From: Riptortus pedestris
Taxonomy: Eukaryota > Arthropoda > Insecta > Hemiptera > Alydidae
DNA: 64,000 bases
Assembly: GCA_019009955.1 (NCBI GenBank)
Contig: CM032232.1
Span: forward strand, 140,767,501-140,831,500
Direction of reading: 5' to 3'
In this document: positions 33,924 through 48,150 of the stretch, in pieces
Layout of the letters: each line of letters opens with the position of its first letter
How positions within the stretch are numbered: position 1 is the stretch's first letter
Notes under the pieces: generated by a model
Told to the model about the DNA's origin: nothing
What the model saw: the letters and a program-made list of their open reading frames with translations, nothing else
Database searches by the model: none
Translations under genes and position numbers: made by a program

Positions 33924-34675
33924 TTAGCAGATTTCCCTTAAAGGAAATCAGCTATTGAGGTTGTACTCATGACCGAATTTTCGAAACTTTTCTTCAAATG
34001 TCCACCGATCCTACCTAGTAGATGACGAAAATGAAGTCCGTTCAAAACTGTATATATATATGTATATATCTATATATATATTTGTCTCTTACCGGCTGAA
34101 ATTGGACCAGTGGGAGGGGGGGGGGGTTTAGAGGGGAGGATTTTCGAAAATTCAAAATATCTCCGTTACTATACGTCGGATCGAAACATTGTACAGAATC
34201 AATCTTATTGCAAATTAAATTTACTATAAATATTGTTATATACATTTATTCTCTATCTTGAATATTAACCGAGATCTTTGCATTTTTATGAAGTATGTGG
34301 TCGGGTATAGTTCGGATTAGGGCGGCCATTTCCGCCAGTACTCGGCTCAGGTGGAAGCTTCTTCTAACCTTACCTGTCGTTTCTAACCTTACCTTACCTT
34401 CGTTACTTTGTGAGATTTATGCAAATACGTTCCGTCCATCCGCTCCCCACCCTTCTTTAGTTCTTGGACTACTAAAATTTGAGTTATTAAAATATAAATT
34501 ATTCTTACAATTCAGAAGCCTTTTCAGTTGGGAATTTATTTTAATTAACTGAAAGATTTCTCATTACCGTTTGTATTTAATCACGGTGGTATTGTGTTAC
34601 CAGTATGCAGATTTCTCTATTGTAAAACTTCACATGGGAAATCTGCTTAGTTTACGCAGCCCCTGCGTGACGGAC
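33924..34675 (-). mobile_element. H1 element, variant with AACCTTACC block
   Basis: Both ends present (TTAGCAGATTTCCCTTAAAGG; TTTACGCAGCCCCTGCGTGA). The 5' part carries TCTAACCTTACCTGTCGTTT, shared with the copies at 47961-48791 and 54733-55591, so these form a subfamily. Confidence 0.75.
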
Positions 34676-34685
34676 TTTTATTTAA

Positions 34686-34802
34686 AGAGCTCGTGACTAA
34701 ATACATTCCTATTACCCAGGCATGAATCGAACTCGCCACTCTAGTTTTACCATGTCAGATTAAGGTCAACACTATTAAACTCACATGGCTAACCTGAGCT
34801 CC
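34686..34802 (-). repeat. tRNA-derived SINE, head fragment
   Basis: In reverse: GAGCTCAGGTTAGCCATGTG head and GCGAGTTCGATTCATGCC B box. It lies directly beside the H1 5' end. The stretch 34803-35249 has only a diverged H1 scrap (35040-35170). Confidence 0.6.
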
Positions 34803-35249
34803 AAGTACTTCGTACAAATAGGAAAATAATAACTAGTTACAGGATTTTTAAAGTAATTTGGCTCTGGTGGTCTGAGTATCAGTTCATTTTGGAAAAGGGG
34901 TCACCCTGGTTTAAATTCAAATCATACGACTGCAACAAGAAGTTTATTTTATTGTCTTTTACCAAAAAATTACCTTATCAATAGACACTAATAAAAAATA
35001 TTTTAATTAGTAAAAAATACGACCACTACCAGAGGCGCTAGTTAAAGATTGAAATCGAACCATGAGGGGGTTTGAGGTGGAGCAACATTACCAATTTTAA
35101 ATATCTTTGTAATGACTCGGGTCAAAAATTTTGTTTGACATTTTTTCTTTGACTTAAGACAGCCCCCACTTCTATTCATAAATTTTTACTTAAAGGAAGT
35201 GGATCAATATACGTCTCGCGTTCATTTTAACTTTCAAGTCCTATTTACT

Positions 35250-35975
35250 TAATTTATTTATTTGGAGCTTCGCAGCTGTGGCGATGTTGCTCGGGAAAAG
35301 AAAACTATAAAATAAAAAAATAAAAAAAAACGAAACTAAACAAAATTAATTTAAACGAACATAAAACAGCATAACAGAAATGTAACATGAAAAATAGAAA
35401 AGTAACACGAAACAGAAATGGAACACAAAAACAGGAATGGAACAGAAGACAGAAACTGACAAACAGAACTGAAACGAAAAACAGGACTGGGATGGATCAC
35501 AATACCAAATGGAAAAACAAAACACAGAAATGGAAATCAATAACAAAATGGAAAACAAAAACCAGAAATAGAACACAAAAACAGAAATGGAACACAAAAA
35601 CAAAATACAGAAATGGAATATAAAACCAAAATGGAAAAAAAAAAAAAAAAAGAAATGGAACACAAAAACAGAAATAGAACAAAAACAGAAATGGAACACA
35701 AAAACAGAAATGGAACACAAAACCAAAATGGGAAACAAAAACAGAAATGGAACACAAAAACAGAAATGGAAAAACAAAAACAGAAATGGAACGCAAAACA
35801 GAAATAGAAAACAAAAATGGAACTCAAATAATAGAAATTGAACAATAAATTGAAATCGAACAATAAATAGAAATCCAACATAACAAATTGACAAACATAA
35901 TATAGAATCCAAAACAAAAAATATTAAACAAGATATAGTAAAATATATAAATTGTTGAATAAAATGGAATATGTA
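35250..35975. repeat. A-rich dispersed repeat, copy 1
   Basis: Head TTGGAGCTTCGCAGCTGTGG, then about 500 bp of degenerate repeats of ACAGAAATGGAACACAAAA, then AATATATAAATTGTTGAATA. The whole block recurs at 53236-54028. The long open frames on either strand come from the low-complexity composition. Confidence 0.8.
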
Positions 35976-36820
35976 TCTAAAATTATTTTAAAATAATTGA
36001 GATTTAGATCAGATATAAAACTCGTGTATCAGCGCAGTTGCATACTGACAACGAAATTCATGAATTGCATTATGGCGGGAAAGGGGGAAAACCTTCAGTT
36101 TTGCTCGACAAAAAGAAGCGATGAAATATTTACTTTACATATATTACAAAGAGTGTATAAAGAGCTCAGGAAACATACAAGCACACACACACACACGTGC
36201 GCGCTCGCACACATAACATTCACAAAAATACTAGAATCGCAGCATGCATTTATTAGAAAATTATAAAATCTCTTTTAAAATGCAAGTATTAATTCTGAGC
36301 ATTGTATATTCAAATTTTTGTGTATATGTTACTGTCTTTTCGATGTTGTAGTACGAGTATAGTGGGTATGTATGGACTACCTTCAGTGAGTAAGTCATGT
36401 AGGTCGTGGGGTATCTGTAAATGATCTCGTCTCTTGCAGTCTGTCAGTATGTGTTTTATTGTATGACTATTTACTTAAGATTCTTATTATGAAGGTAATA
36501 ATAGAATATGAGATGACATAAAGAGGGTTGTATTTCAGCATTTGGGAAATCTGCTGAATTTACGGAACACATGTGTTACAGACGTTTTATTAATCAAATA
36601 TTCTTAGATGCCACTCTTGCCTCCATCTCTCGTTGAGTCATCATCAAAACGTTGTTATCATGACCATATTTTATGAGGATTACAAATAAAGAGCCAGTAA
36701 ACATTACGAAATTTATTTCTTACATCTATATTTACAAACATTTTCTTAACACACACCATACCAGTTAATGATATATACAATTACACAAGAATATAAAAAC
36801 ACCTTAAAGAGGTCGGGTGT
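35976..36820. other. Spacer downstream of CYP-B with an H1b scrap
   Basis: (CA)n at about 36181-36199. An H1b 5' fragment lies at 36480-36592 (GGGAAATCTGCTGAATTTAC). No gene recognised. Confidence 0.5.
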
Positions 36821-36869
36821 TTTATTTTGTATATACAAATCCTTTGAAGGCCAGGGAGGAATTTTTATT
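36821..36869 (-). terminator. CYP-B candidate polyadenylation signals
   Basis: AATAAA occurs on the minus strand at 36864-36869 and 36821-36826, about 126 and 169 nt past the stop codon. This is a normal 3' UTR length for insect P450s. Which one is used cannot be told. Confidence 0.5.
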
Positions 36870-36994
36870 CCAAGTTCATTCCTTTTTAAAAGTAAAATAT
36901 TCAAAAGTGTTTAGTTGTTAACAAAATCAAAACAAGGGGATATAAACGAGGTCTAGGAACTTCGCTGAAGAAAAACGCTTCAAAAAACTGAAGT

Positions 36995-37164
36995 TCAATT
37001 TCTTCTCTTGAGTCTAAGAACTATTGGCTTTTCGGTTCTCGTTGTTGGAGTCCACATACCTTGTATCTTCAGTGGTATGGGAGTTTTCTCGCATGTCTCC
37101 ACCTTGTACTTCCGCAAGATCGTCAAGATGCCCATTTTCACTTGGAGAAGACCAAATCTCATTC
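36995..37164 (-). CDS. CYP-B exon 9 (C-terminus and stop)
   Basis: 170 nt encode residues 458-513: GMRFGLLQVKMGILTILRKY, then CEKTPIPL and a basic end (LRLKRRN), stop TGA. The acceptor is ATTTTTAG. The segment after the heme Cys fits the CYP6 L-helix and C-terminal strand. Confidence 0.9.
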
Positions 37165-40100
37165 CTAAAAATAATAATTTTGGTTAAATATAGCAAACAA
37201 GAATTGCCTAATTTAGTTTTTTCAGATTGTCATTTCAGGTAAGTTAGCTACTTTTTTGGAATGTTTTGGGGGTAAATTAGCTATTGGGGATGGGGGCGTT
37301 TTCGCTTATTTATAATTTTCAACTTTACCTTAGGAGAAATCAGCCATAAAGGTTATATGAAGTACCCACTGATATAACCTACGAAAATAAGGCCCATTAT
37401 GCCTTAGAGTTCTAGCGGAATCAATTGATCATAAACAAATTAACTAATACTGAATAACGTACGGCCACGCCAAGCATAGCCAATTATGAGCGAGTACTGT
37501 CCACATCAACATTGAGTACCCCTTTCGAAGTGTGGCTACAATGTAGGAGGCACCTAGCCGTGAGGCCTTAATCCAACCTACACCAATCCAACGCTTCATG
37601 GTGACTGAGGATTCGCTACGATGGTCAGAAGCGATCCTATGGAAGGGACAGTCTCCTACTACCCAGCTCCCACACGAGAGAAACACATGTACCAGTTTAC
37701 CTGGCCTGTATGTCCTCGTGCTTTGAACACACGACCACTACGTCTATGACCGGCAGTGAAGGCAAGCCTCCACTCCGGACACCACCCAGCCCGTAGTTCA
37801 CATTGAGTAAGCCGCTAGAACTTACCCCATTAAGGCAGGAGTGATCCCCTGCCCGGAACAGCAAAGCCGACTTACTGCTGCCACTGGGGAGGGCCGGCCC
37901 CCCCGTGCCGGGATGTCCACATCAACAGGTCCAAAATCACAGATGAGTGGAAAGGAATAGGGAGAAAGAGAATAAATCTGCATGCACGAAAAATGATCTC
38001 CTGAAACACGTACGCCCTTCCATGGTTCCAGATGTTGGAAATCCATATCATAACTTCTGCAATAATTACTTAGTTTTAAGCGGTTATGGGTCCTGATGAC
38101 CCCGTGTCTCAAAGATCACCAGTTATTGCGATATGAAATTCAGGTCCTGCTGGACCTGTCTCCAACATCGCCAGTTATTGCGATATGAAGTTCAGGTCTT
38201 GCTGGACCTGTGTCTCCAACATCACCAGTTGTTGCGATATGAAGTTCAGGTCTTGCTGGACCTGTGTCTCCAACATCGCTAGTTATTGCGATATGAAGTT
38301 CAGGTCTTGCTGGACCTGTGTCTCCAACATCACCAACTATTGCGATATGAAGTTCTGGTCTTGATGGACCCGGTTCTCTAACATCATCATTTATCGCGGT
38401 TTCCAAGTGAAGGTCTTGATGGATCCGAGTCTCAAACATCATCATTATATATGCGTTTTATATACTATGAGTTTACGTTTCCAATAGAGGTTCTTGAATC
38501 AGAGAGCTTTCTGGAGCGAATATAAGCATCTGGTAATCACTGAAACTATCGCTCAAATGTCAACTCCCATTACATTGCTCTGATTTACAATTCTTTTCCG
38601 TAACTTAAATCATGTACAAATGGGAAACATGTACTCTACCAGAACAACTGAATGCCTCTCTGGTCAGCTTATCTCAAGAGCTTCATCCTATCCGTATTTA
38701 TCGTGAGCGCTGAACAGGGAACTCCTCTTGCACATTCTTTGCCGTTATTGGCCAATTCTAGCCGTATTTATAATATCATCAACATAAAACAAACGCTGTG
38801 TGGGGTGACATTCCCCCGACTGCCACTTTGAGGACGAAGTAAAAACATGTCCACGCCAGGACTGCAGTGCTTTTAGTAATTTTAGTCTATCCTGACTAAT
38901 GACCTTATAGACAATTCAAAGTTAACTATCCATTTTGTTCCTTTGTCCCCCCCCCATAATTCATCTTTTCCGTCACAATTTTTCATCATGTCACCGTTTA
39001 AAATCCCCATTTAATAAGTCTATTTTGTTTCTACCAATTTGACAAACACATGCCACTCCGAATCCCCTCTCCATTTAGAACCAGTAAAAGTACACTCAGT
39101 TCCTTGGTCATACTCAAATCTAACTGAAATATGTCGATAGAATACGAACCTATGCATATCCTCGGGCCTTCTCCAAAAGGCATGTATACGTAGGGATGCC
39201 TGGAGTCTCTCTTGTCGCGTGAGAAGTTCTCAGGGTTAAACTCTTCAGGATTTGGGAAGTATCTGTCGTCATGATGAAGCGACCAGACCGGAATAAGGAC
39301 ATCCTGGCCTTTATCGATCTTGTGACCGTTCGGCATCGTGAATGAACTAGTGCAAATCCGATTCAGGTAATACAAAGTTGGGTATTTCCTCATTGTCTCT
39401 GTTTAAACATAAACAGTAAAATATTATTAATTAAATAAAGGAAAAGCAGTAAAATAATGTAATATATTGCGAATTAATTAAAAGACACTTAGTTCAAGTA
39501 TACTTCCAACTAATGATTAGGAAAGAGCTTGTAAAAAGTTATTAGTTTTACCTAATACGACCATTTCTAAGTACTCCATTTCGTTTACTGCTTGGTAAGT
39601 GACTCCACCATGTTTGTCAATGGTGCTGCTTATTTCGTCGTACAAGCGGTCTTGAATATCATGGTGCAACGCTAGCTCGTACAAGCAGAATGATTTAACA
39701 GTGCTAGATGTTTCGTGGCCAGCCGCGTAGAAAACAAAGCACTGAGCGGCCATAACTTCTGGAGTCATTACTGAAAATAATAATAAAATATTGTTATTTA
39801 GGGAATGGTCCTAAAATGGTTTTTGTAGTGTGTGTGATTTCCATATATATGTAAGAGGCTGTCAACTTGGGGCGTAGTTGGGCTAGCATTTCAAGCTAAA
39901 CAATGAGCTGTGGGGAAATTTAGGGAATATATAAGAAAAATGAAGGGGTAATAATGGAAGCTGGTTTACAAAATTATTATTATCATTATTATATGGAAGA
40001 TTATAGTAGAACCAGGACACCACGAAGGACCACGGAAAATGGTTCAGTTATTAAAACTCAGGAGGGCTGAGTGGGATTTAGCTTGTGGGTAACGGAAGCC

Positions 40101-43100
40101 TGGTGGGACTTGTATTGTGGATGGTTGGGAATGCCCAAGGAGGCCTGGGTGGGACTTAGCTTGTGCACGGTTGGACATGATCATAGAGGCCTGGGTGGGA
40201 CTTAGCTTGTGGATGGTTGGGCATGATCATAGAGGCCTGGGTGGGACTTAGCTTGTGGATGGTTGGGCATGATCATAGAGGCCTTGGTGGGACTTAGCTT
40301 GTGGATGGTTGGACCTGGTCAAGGAGGCCTGGGTGGGACTTAGCTTGTGGATGGTTGGACATGATCATAGAGGCCTGGATGGGACTTAGCTTGTGGATGG
40401 TTGGACATGATCATAGAGGCCTGGGTGGGACTTAGCTTGTGGATGGTTGGGAATGGCCAAGGAACCTTGGGTGAGACACAACTTGTGTATTGTAGGAGAA
40501 GGTAAAGGAGGTTCACAGTATTAATAAAAGGCTATTCCCATCAGCAACTCAAAGTCATACACCCTTATCATTCATCGAGAGATCCCAGCTCCTTTTTCCA
40601 GAAAGGTAAGATGATCAAGGAAGGGTCTCGCCAAAAAGGGTTCAACGGACGGCGATTACGGCACCGTTATTCTGAAGTTACAGTCACTGAACAGAGTGAC
40701 AGAAATGCAACATTAATTAGGAACAAGTATAAGAATGATTGTTTAATTAGACTTCTAATTTGTTATTTCAATTATAGATTTATATAACAATAGGTAGCAT
40801 ATTTTCAAATAGAATCATTAAACCAAAAGACTGTTTATTGATGGCTAATACAATTAAATTTGTTGTAGGTTCTATATATGCCGAAATAATTTACCAAATT
40901 CTTATAGCTTCTATATTCATTATTCTCTAAATGAGTTGCCACTCATATTCAATGGTTATTCTATTAATTTACTGGCTGACTCTATATTAATTAAAAACCA
41001 AATTACCAATTGGCTCGACTGTCTTCCCCTTCAATTCTTCTTCTCCCACTTCCTCATTCAGTGCTCCTTTCTCCTTCAACTGTATTAGAAGATCAATGAA
41101 GTCATTTCTCTTTTGACCTGATTTCTGGCGGTGTTCTACTGTATCTTTGATTGTCTTCATCATGAAATCTTCAACTATTTGAGAGTTTATTCTGGAATAA
41201 ATAAAAATGATAGGTTCAGTAGTTGGAACTTCAAAAGGTCTTTCAAATAAACCAATCCTTAGCTTAAATGCAGAAGAAAATACATTCATATTGTAACTTA
41301 GTAACTCAAGTATGGTATATTTTTTTACATAGTGCAATACATTGGTTGCTCTTGCTATTTATTGTTTTAGTAAGCTTCATATTATCTAAGTAATACTGTA
41401 TTATTTTATATACTTTGCCCACAGGGACATTGATTATTAAACTTTGTCATAAGAATTCCTTTAATGGTAGCTGATATTGAGGTAGTACTCATGAGGTGAT
41501 TTTCAAAAATTTCTTCATAGGGCAATCGATCCAACCTAATAGATGATAAGAAAATGAAAGAATTCTAAGTTCCTCACAGCATTCTAAAGCTTATAAAAAG
41601 TCAACTGTATCTACTCCCAATTATTCCAAGGTTACCTCAAAGCATTCTAAAGCTTATAACAAGTCCACTGAATGCACTTACAATTTTTCCAAGGTTACCT
41701 CAAAGCATTCTAAAGCTTATAACAAGTCCACTGAATGCACTTACAATTATTCCAAGGTTACCTCAAAGCATTCTAAAGCTTATTACAAGTCCACTGAATG
41801 TACTTCCAATTATTCCAAGGTTACCTCAAAGCATTCTAAAGCTTATAAAAAGTCCACTGAATGTACTTCCAATCTCTTCAAGGTTACCCCTCAGCAGCCT
41901 AATATTTATAAGTAGACATAATCCAACCGCAATCTCTTCAAGGTTACCTCAAAGCATTCTAAAGCTTATAACAAGTCAACTGTATATAATCCCAATCTCT
42001 CCAAGGATACCTCACAGCAACCTAAAATTTATAAATCTGAACCCAATATCTTTCTGTTTACCTCGCAGCACTAAAACTCTCTATTCACTAATTTTTCACA
42101 TTCTGTATTCTTCACGAACCTGCCTGCAAATTAAAGTGTACTAGAACTGTAGCATCTAAAAAAAATATGTTTGTCAATGTTGAATCGATGGAAGTTGGCA
42201 AAAATTTGAACACAGAAGACAATCAAATCAAATCGACTTGCTGTTTATTCAAATTCTATAAGAATATTATGTACATTTTTAATCGGTTTTCTTGTATAAT
42301 TTAATTTTCTTTGTTTTGTTTTTTCTTATCTAAAGATGAGGATTGTATAACTTTCTGCAAGGTTACGTTCTTATATAAAGTTCCTTTAGCAGCAAGGTTA
42401 CATTTAAGTATAATCTGTTAGTGAAAGAGGAGTCAGAGGGACGTGAAACATGTAGAGTGAAAGTAAATAAACCAAGTTTTTCTTTTCCTCTTTTCACATT
42501 TTGTTTTAAAATAGTCACTCAGTTACCGATTAAATCAATATTTCAAAAAGATAATTATATTGGAACTTTACCTGAAAGCGGGGAGTTCAATGAAGGGGAA
42601 ATATTTGTGGAGTGTCTTAAGAATGTTGTACGCTATGCTCCTGCTTAGCTGTGGAGGCCTGGAAGCCAATTTAAAGAACTCACTGTCGGCATTCTTGATT
42701 GATCCTACTTCGAGGCCGAAAGCACAGCAGCAGATGACTTCTGCCGAAAACCTGCTGGTGATCTCTTTGGCATTCATGTCACCGCCTTCCAGTGTCTCGA
42801 GCAACTCCTCAAATGCCTGCAATGAAAATCACACATTACATATATATCTATGGCCCGAAACAAAGAGGTTTCAACCTTTTAGGAGATTTTACTTCCTGGT
42901 GACGGACCTTTTCTAGCCACGGTAGAGCTAAGGATTTTATTTAAAGAGTTCATCACTAAATAAATTCCTATTGCCCAGGCGGGAACGAACCCACCACTCT
43001 ATATTTGCCAGGTGAGATTAGGACCGACGACTTAACTCACAAAGCAAACCCGAGCCCCACAATTTGCATGCATTTCTGAAATGCAGTCACGAAATCACTT

Positions 43101-46100
43101 GCACCTCCAGTGCGTCTACACAAATCGTAAACATTTTTGTCTTGCAAGTGAAATTAAACATTTTTTTTTTACCTCACAGCACTTTGTGAAAAGCGGAAAC
43201 ATTCCTTTGAGTTTTCCGCTGCTGAACGCGGGGCTCATCCTGATTCTCAAAGCTCGCCATTTCTCACCGTTTAACATGAAGAGATGTTTCGCCAGGATGT
43301 CAGTCTTATCTCTGAAACATAATCATGTTGGGTTAAGGACTTGGTCTTAACTCACTTGACTGAAACGTTATTGATCTTGACAATTCTCGTTGGAGTTCAT
43401 AATCATGTTAAAGATACAATTAACTCATTGTAAAAAATATACTTACATTTTAAAGCTCATTCTGTCCCTGAAGTGGGAGAAGTCCTTCGCCAGGACGAGT
43501 TTGACGATTTCCGGATCGCGAAGTATGAGTGTTTTGTTGAAGTCACGATAAACTCCGAAGTATGGCTCTTCAGAAAACTGCTTGTAATACTGATTTTAAA
43601 AGAAAGAGATTAGTACAAAATAAATGGCAGATGTCTATAAAATATATTTAATTTATTTTCCATGTAAACGGTATAGTATTAATCATCTGAAATGTCTTAG
43701 AAGTCTCATCTGTAGTCTGTGAATTCAGTTATCTCTATTCTCTCATGACTCAGAAGAGAACCTACTCTCACATAGAGATCTAATAATACTGTTTGACGAC
43801 CTGTGAATTTGCTAACCAGAACAGCAACGAACGTTTTGTCAAAGATATTCCAAGGTGATCGAGGGATAATTGACAAAATAAAATCCACTAAAATTAATGT
43901 CTTAGCAACTTGCTTAAATACATTCGCAACTGCAGAAAAATTCAAAGGAATCAATCTTGGGCGAGTTCTTATTAGGGGATAAGGCATATTTGGGCTAAAG
44001 GAATTTTCTCTTTCCTGTGATTTTTCTCTTTTATGAACATTGGGGAACAGTGTTGAAGTTGACACTAGTTATCACAACCATACTTCAATCGCACAAACAC
44101 CTTCAGTCCATTAGTGATTGAAAAAGAAGTCCGCGTCGAGAAAGAGTTCAACGACAACATCTGTTGCCTTAAATAAGTCTCCCCTGATTGAAAATAATAA
44201 GAGCCACGCTTCACCAGCGAAAGTTAAACATTGCCTTTGGACGGCACTCCTTCACCCAAATATATGTATATGTACCACTGCAAGGGTGATGAGAATCAGC
44301 AGCATCTGCATTCTTTTGGTTCTTGAGGTCTTCTTCCCACGCTGCGTATACTCCACCATTCTCCAGAGCGGATGCGTTCTTAAGAAGAAGGATGTAGCAA
44401 GGTGGAAGAGTCGCAGCAGCATCAACATCCGCGTGGAGTTTGCTGACATTTCCCACGCTGTGTATACTCATGCCCCATTCTCCTGTCCGCGTGGAGTTTG
44501 CTGACATTTCCCACGCTGTGTATACTCATGCCCCATTCTCCTGAACAAACGCTTTTAGAAGAAGAAGGAAGTAGCAAGGTGGAAGAGACTCAGCAGCATC
44601 TGCATCGTTCTAGTTATTGCGGACTTCCTCCCAGGCTGCGTATACTTCCCCATTCTCAAAAGGGGATGCATTCTTAAGAATAAGGAAGTAGCAAGGTGGA
44701 AGAAACTCAGCAGCAGCATCTGCATCCGCGTGGTGCTTGAGGACTTCCTCCCACGATGGGTATACTCCCCCATTCTCGAAAGGGGATGTGTTCTTAAGAA
44801 GAAGGAAGTAGCAAGGTGTAAGAGACTCAGCAGCATCTGCATCCGCGTGGTGCTTGAGGACTTCCTCCCACGATGGGTATACTCCCCCATTCTCGAAAGG
44901 GGATGTGTTCTTAAGAAGAAGGAAGTAGCAAGGTGTAAGAGACTCAGCAGCATCTGCTTCCGCGTGGAGTTTGCGGACTTTTCCCACGCTGTGTATACTC
45001 ATGCCCCATTCTCCTGAGCAGAGAAGAAGAAGGATGTAGCAAGGTAGAAGAGACTCAGCAGCATCTGCATCTTTCTGGTTATTGAGGACTTCCTTCCACG
45101 CTGCGCATACTCTCCCATTCTGAAAAGGGGATGTGTTCTTAAGAAGAAGGAAGTAGCAAGGTGGAAGAGACTCAGCAGCATCTGCATCTTTCTGGTTATT
45201 GAGGACTTCTTCCCACGCTGCGTATACTCCCCCATTCTGAAAAGGGGATGTGTTCTTAAGAAGAAGGAAGGAGCAAGGTAGAAGAGACTCAGCAGCATCT
45301 GCATCCGCGTGGTGCTTGAGGACTTCCTCCCACGCTGGGTATACTTCCCCATTCTCGAAAGGGGATGTGTTCTTAAGAAGAAGGAAGTAGCAAGGTGTAA
45401 GAGACTCAGCAGCATCTGCATCCGCGTGGTGCTTGAGGACTTCCTCCCACGATGGGTATACTCCCCCATTCTCGAAAGGGGATGTGTTCTTAAGAAGAAG
45501 GAAGTAGCAAGGTGTAAGAGACTCAGCAGCATCTGCATCCGCGTGGTGCTTGAGGACTTCCTCCCACGCTGCGTATACTCCCCCATTCTCTAAGAAGAAG
45601 GAAGTAGCAAGGTGGAAGAAACTCAGCAGCATCTGCATCCGCGTGGTGCTTGAGGACTTCCTCCCACGATCGGTATACTCCCACATTCTCGAAAGGGGAT
45701 GCATTCTTAAGAAGAAGGATGTAGCAAGGTAGAAGAGACTCAGCAGCATCTGCATCTTTCTGGTTATTGAGGACTTCCTTCCACGCTGCGCATACTCTCC
45801 CATTCTGAAAAGGGGATGTGTTCTTAAGAAGAAGGAAGTAGCAAGGTGGAAGAGACTCAGCAGCATCTGCATCTTTCTGGTTATTGAGGACTTCTTCCCA
45901 CGCTGCGTATACTCCCCCATTCTGAAAAGGGGATGTGTTCTTAAGAAGAAGGAAGGAGCAAGGTAGAAGAGACTCAGCAGCATCTGCATCTTTCTGGTTA
46001 TTGAGGACTTCTTCCCACGCTGCGTATACTCCCCCATTCTGAAAAGAGGATGTGTTCTTAAGAAGAAGGAAGTAGCAAGGTGGAAGAGACAACCGCATCA

Positions 46101-48087
46101 GTGTCCTTGTGGTGCTTGAGGACTTCCTCCTACGCTGCGTATACTTCTCGATTCTTCTGAGAATTCTTAAGAATAAGGAAGTATCAAGGTGGAAGAGACT
46201 CAGCAGCATCTGCAACCTCGTGATACTTGAGGACGTCTTCCCATGCCGCGTATACTCCCATATACACTTCATATTATATATGCTTCATATAACAATAAGG
46301 GATGACGTTACTAACGTTTTAACTTAATATTCTCTTAATCTTTTTTAGAACTAGTTTTATTCTGAAAGTTGTAACTGTGATTCTGTGTCTTCGATAGGAA
46401 AGTCTTCCATATAATAATAGGGATGTTATTGTTTAACGTAATAATATTTTCCAGTCGTCATCTTTCAATGTGAATGTTATTGGGGTATTTTTGTTACTTT
46501 ATTCTGAATAGGTTGTTTATTAAAGAAAACAACACCCTAAATCATTCTAATGAGTTTAGTTTGCACTGGGGAAAAACTAATTTTATTAGGCGAAGCTGAA
46601 TAAACATCTTGTTATTCTCAAAGAAATCATGGTTTAAGGAAAACAGTAATGAATTAAGTTTGGTTCATTGCTTTTTTTTTCTGACTGACTAATGTTTATC
46701 TGAAAGTTAAATAAGAATAATGATAAACACTCTGATTTGACGAAATATAGACAAATTAAAAATTATACGCTTAAAAAATTTGGATATAGCATTCTTAGTA
46801 TATTGTTTATACTTGCCGATAACCTTAGAAGGGGTAGTACTTTATTGACAGATAAATAAATCATTTTTAATATAGGGTTGTTGGTTTGCGGACACCAAGC
46901 TCGAGTTAAGTACACATTATTATAATAGATAGTTAAGAAATTAAAGAAAAATAACTACCTTGTCAACCAAATAGCCTGGAAATATTGAGCCTTTTGAGAA
47001 TACTTCACTGACGCCATGAGGGTAAGTGCCTGGTACATGGGGAATTCCTTTCTTCTCCCAATAGAGGTAAACTTCGTCCCAGTGCTTCTTGTACAGCCAT
47101 CCAAGGACAGTGATCACGAGAGCCACTAATACTACCACTGGAAGCCAAAGACAACAATGAAATAATATTTTCTATTTAATATTTAAATTTGTATTTTTTA
47201 AATATTTTATTTGAAGCATATGTGTTGTGCGTTATCTCTTGATTTTAGGGCATTTCAATACACTCACTAAATAAAACACAAACTCTCATGAGATTTTGGC
47301 CTCTGCGATGACAACTAACAGACTATTAGCTAAAACTAGAGTGAGCTCTTTAATTATGTTGACAGGCATTCAGCTAAGCAGGCATATTAGCACTGTCTTA
47401 TATTTAGAAATTAAATTTTTCAAAAATCGCGTCATAAGTACGACCTCAATAGCTGATTTCCCGTAAAAGTATAGAATATATTTTAGTCAAACTCCATTAA
47501 TGATTATATCAATGAAATAAAACAATAACCACAGATCCCACCATAGTTCATACAACAACACGATTACTGATATACATAACATCATATTTACTTTTACATA
47601 TTACTTCTGAGATTTGAAGGAATTTTTTAATTAATTTTGTCGTCTGAGCAACCTCAATAGCTTATAATGAAACCCTGCTAAAAACAATAAATCGTTTGCA
47701 TCTCGTTAACTGTTAGTCGTTCAAAAATAATTTATAAACTAAAGATTTAGTAAATTAAATTTGCAAGAACATTGGTTTGATGACATTTCTCGATCCGAAT
47801 CAGAATAAAGGAGTTCCTCTCTACCGATTCTGCCCGGTAATGATAGATCTTTTTTTTTTGAAGTTTGGTTTCAAACTCGAAATTTGCGACCACTAGAGAG
47901 CCAACAGGCAAAAAATCTACATGTGTGAGTATACAAATGGGTATGTGTGTAGGTCAAATTTTAGCTGATTTTTCTTAAGGGAAATCAGCTATTGAGGTCG
48001 TACTCATGACGCGATTTTCGAAAAATTTCTTCAAATGTCCATCGATCCTACCCAGGAGATGACGAAAATGAGGTCCGTTCAAAATGA

Positions 48088-48150
<63 letters not shown>

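Noticed and set aside
35346..35917. Phe/Cys-rich or Lys/Asn/Thr-rich long ORFs (also at 53,527-53,913)
   Set aside because: They arise from the low-complexity ACAGAAATGGAACACAAAA repeats and are open in several frames on both strands at once.
38140..38445. Collagen-like 54-bp exon repeats (18-residue units with Gly-Asp-Thr-Gly-Pro)
   Set aside because: No Gly-X-Y periodicity and the units are contiguous without introns; a minisatellite explains it.
44610..46037. 475-codon open frame on the minus strand as a repetitive protein gene
   Set aside because: It is produced by a 117-bp tandem repeat (multiple of three). Other frames on both strands are open too, it lies within an intron, and it has no signal peptide or domain.
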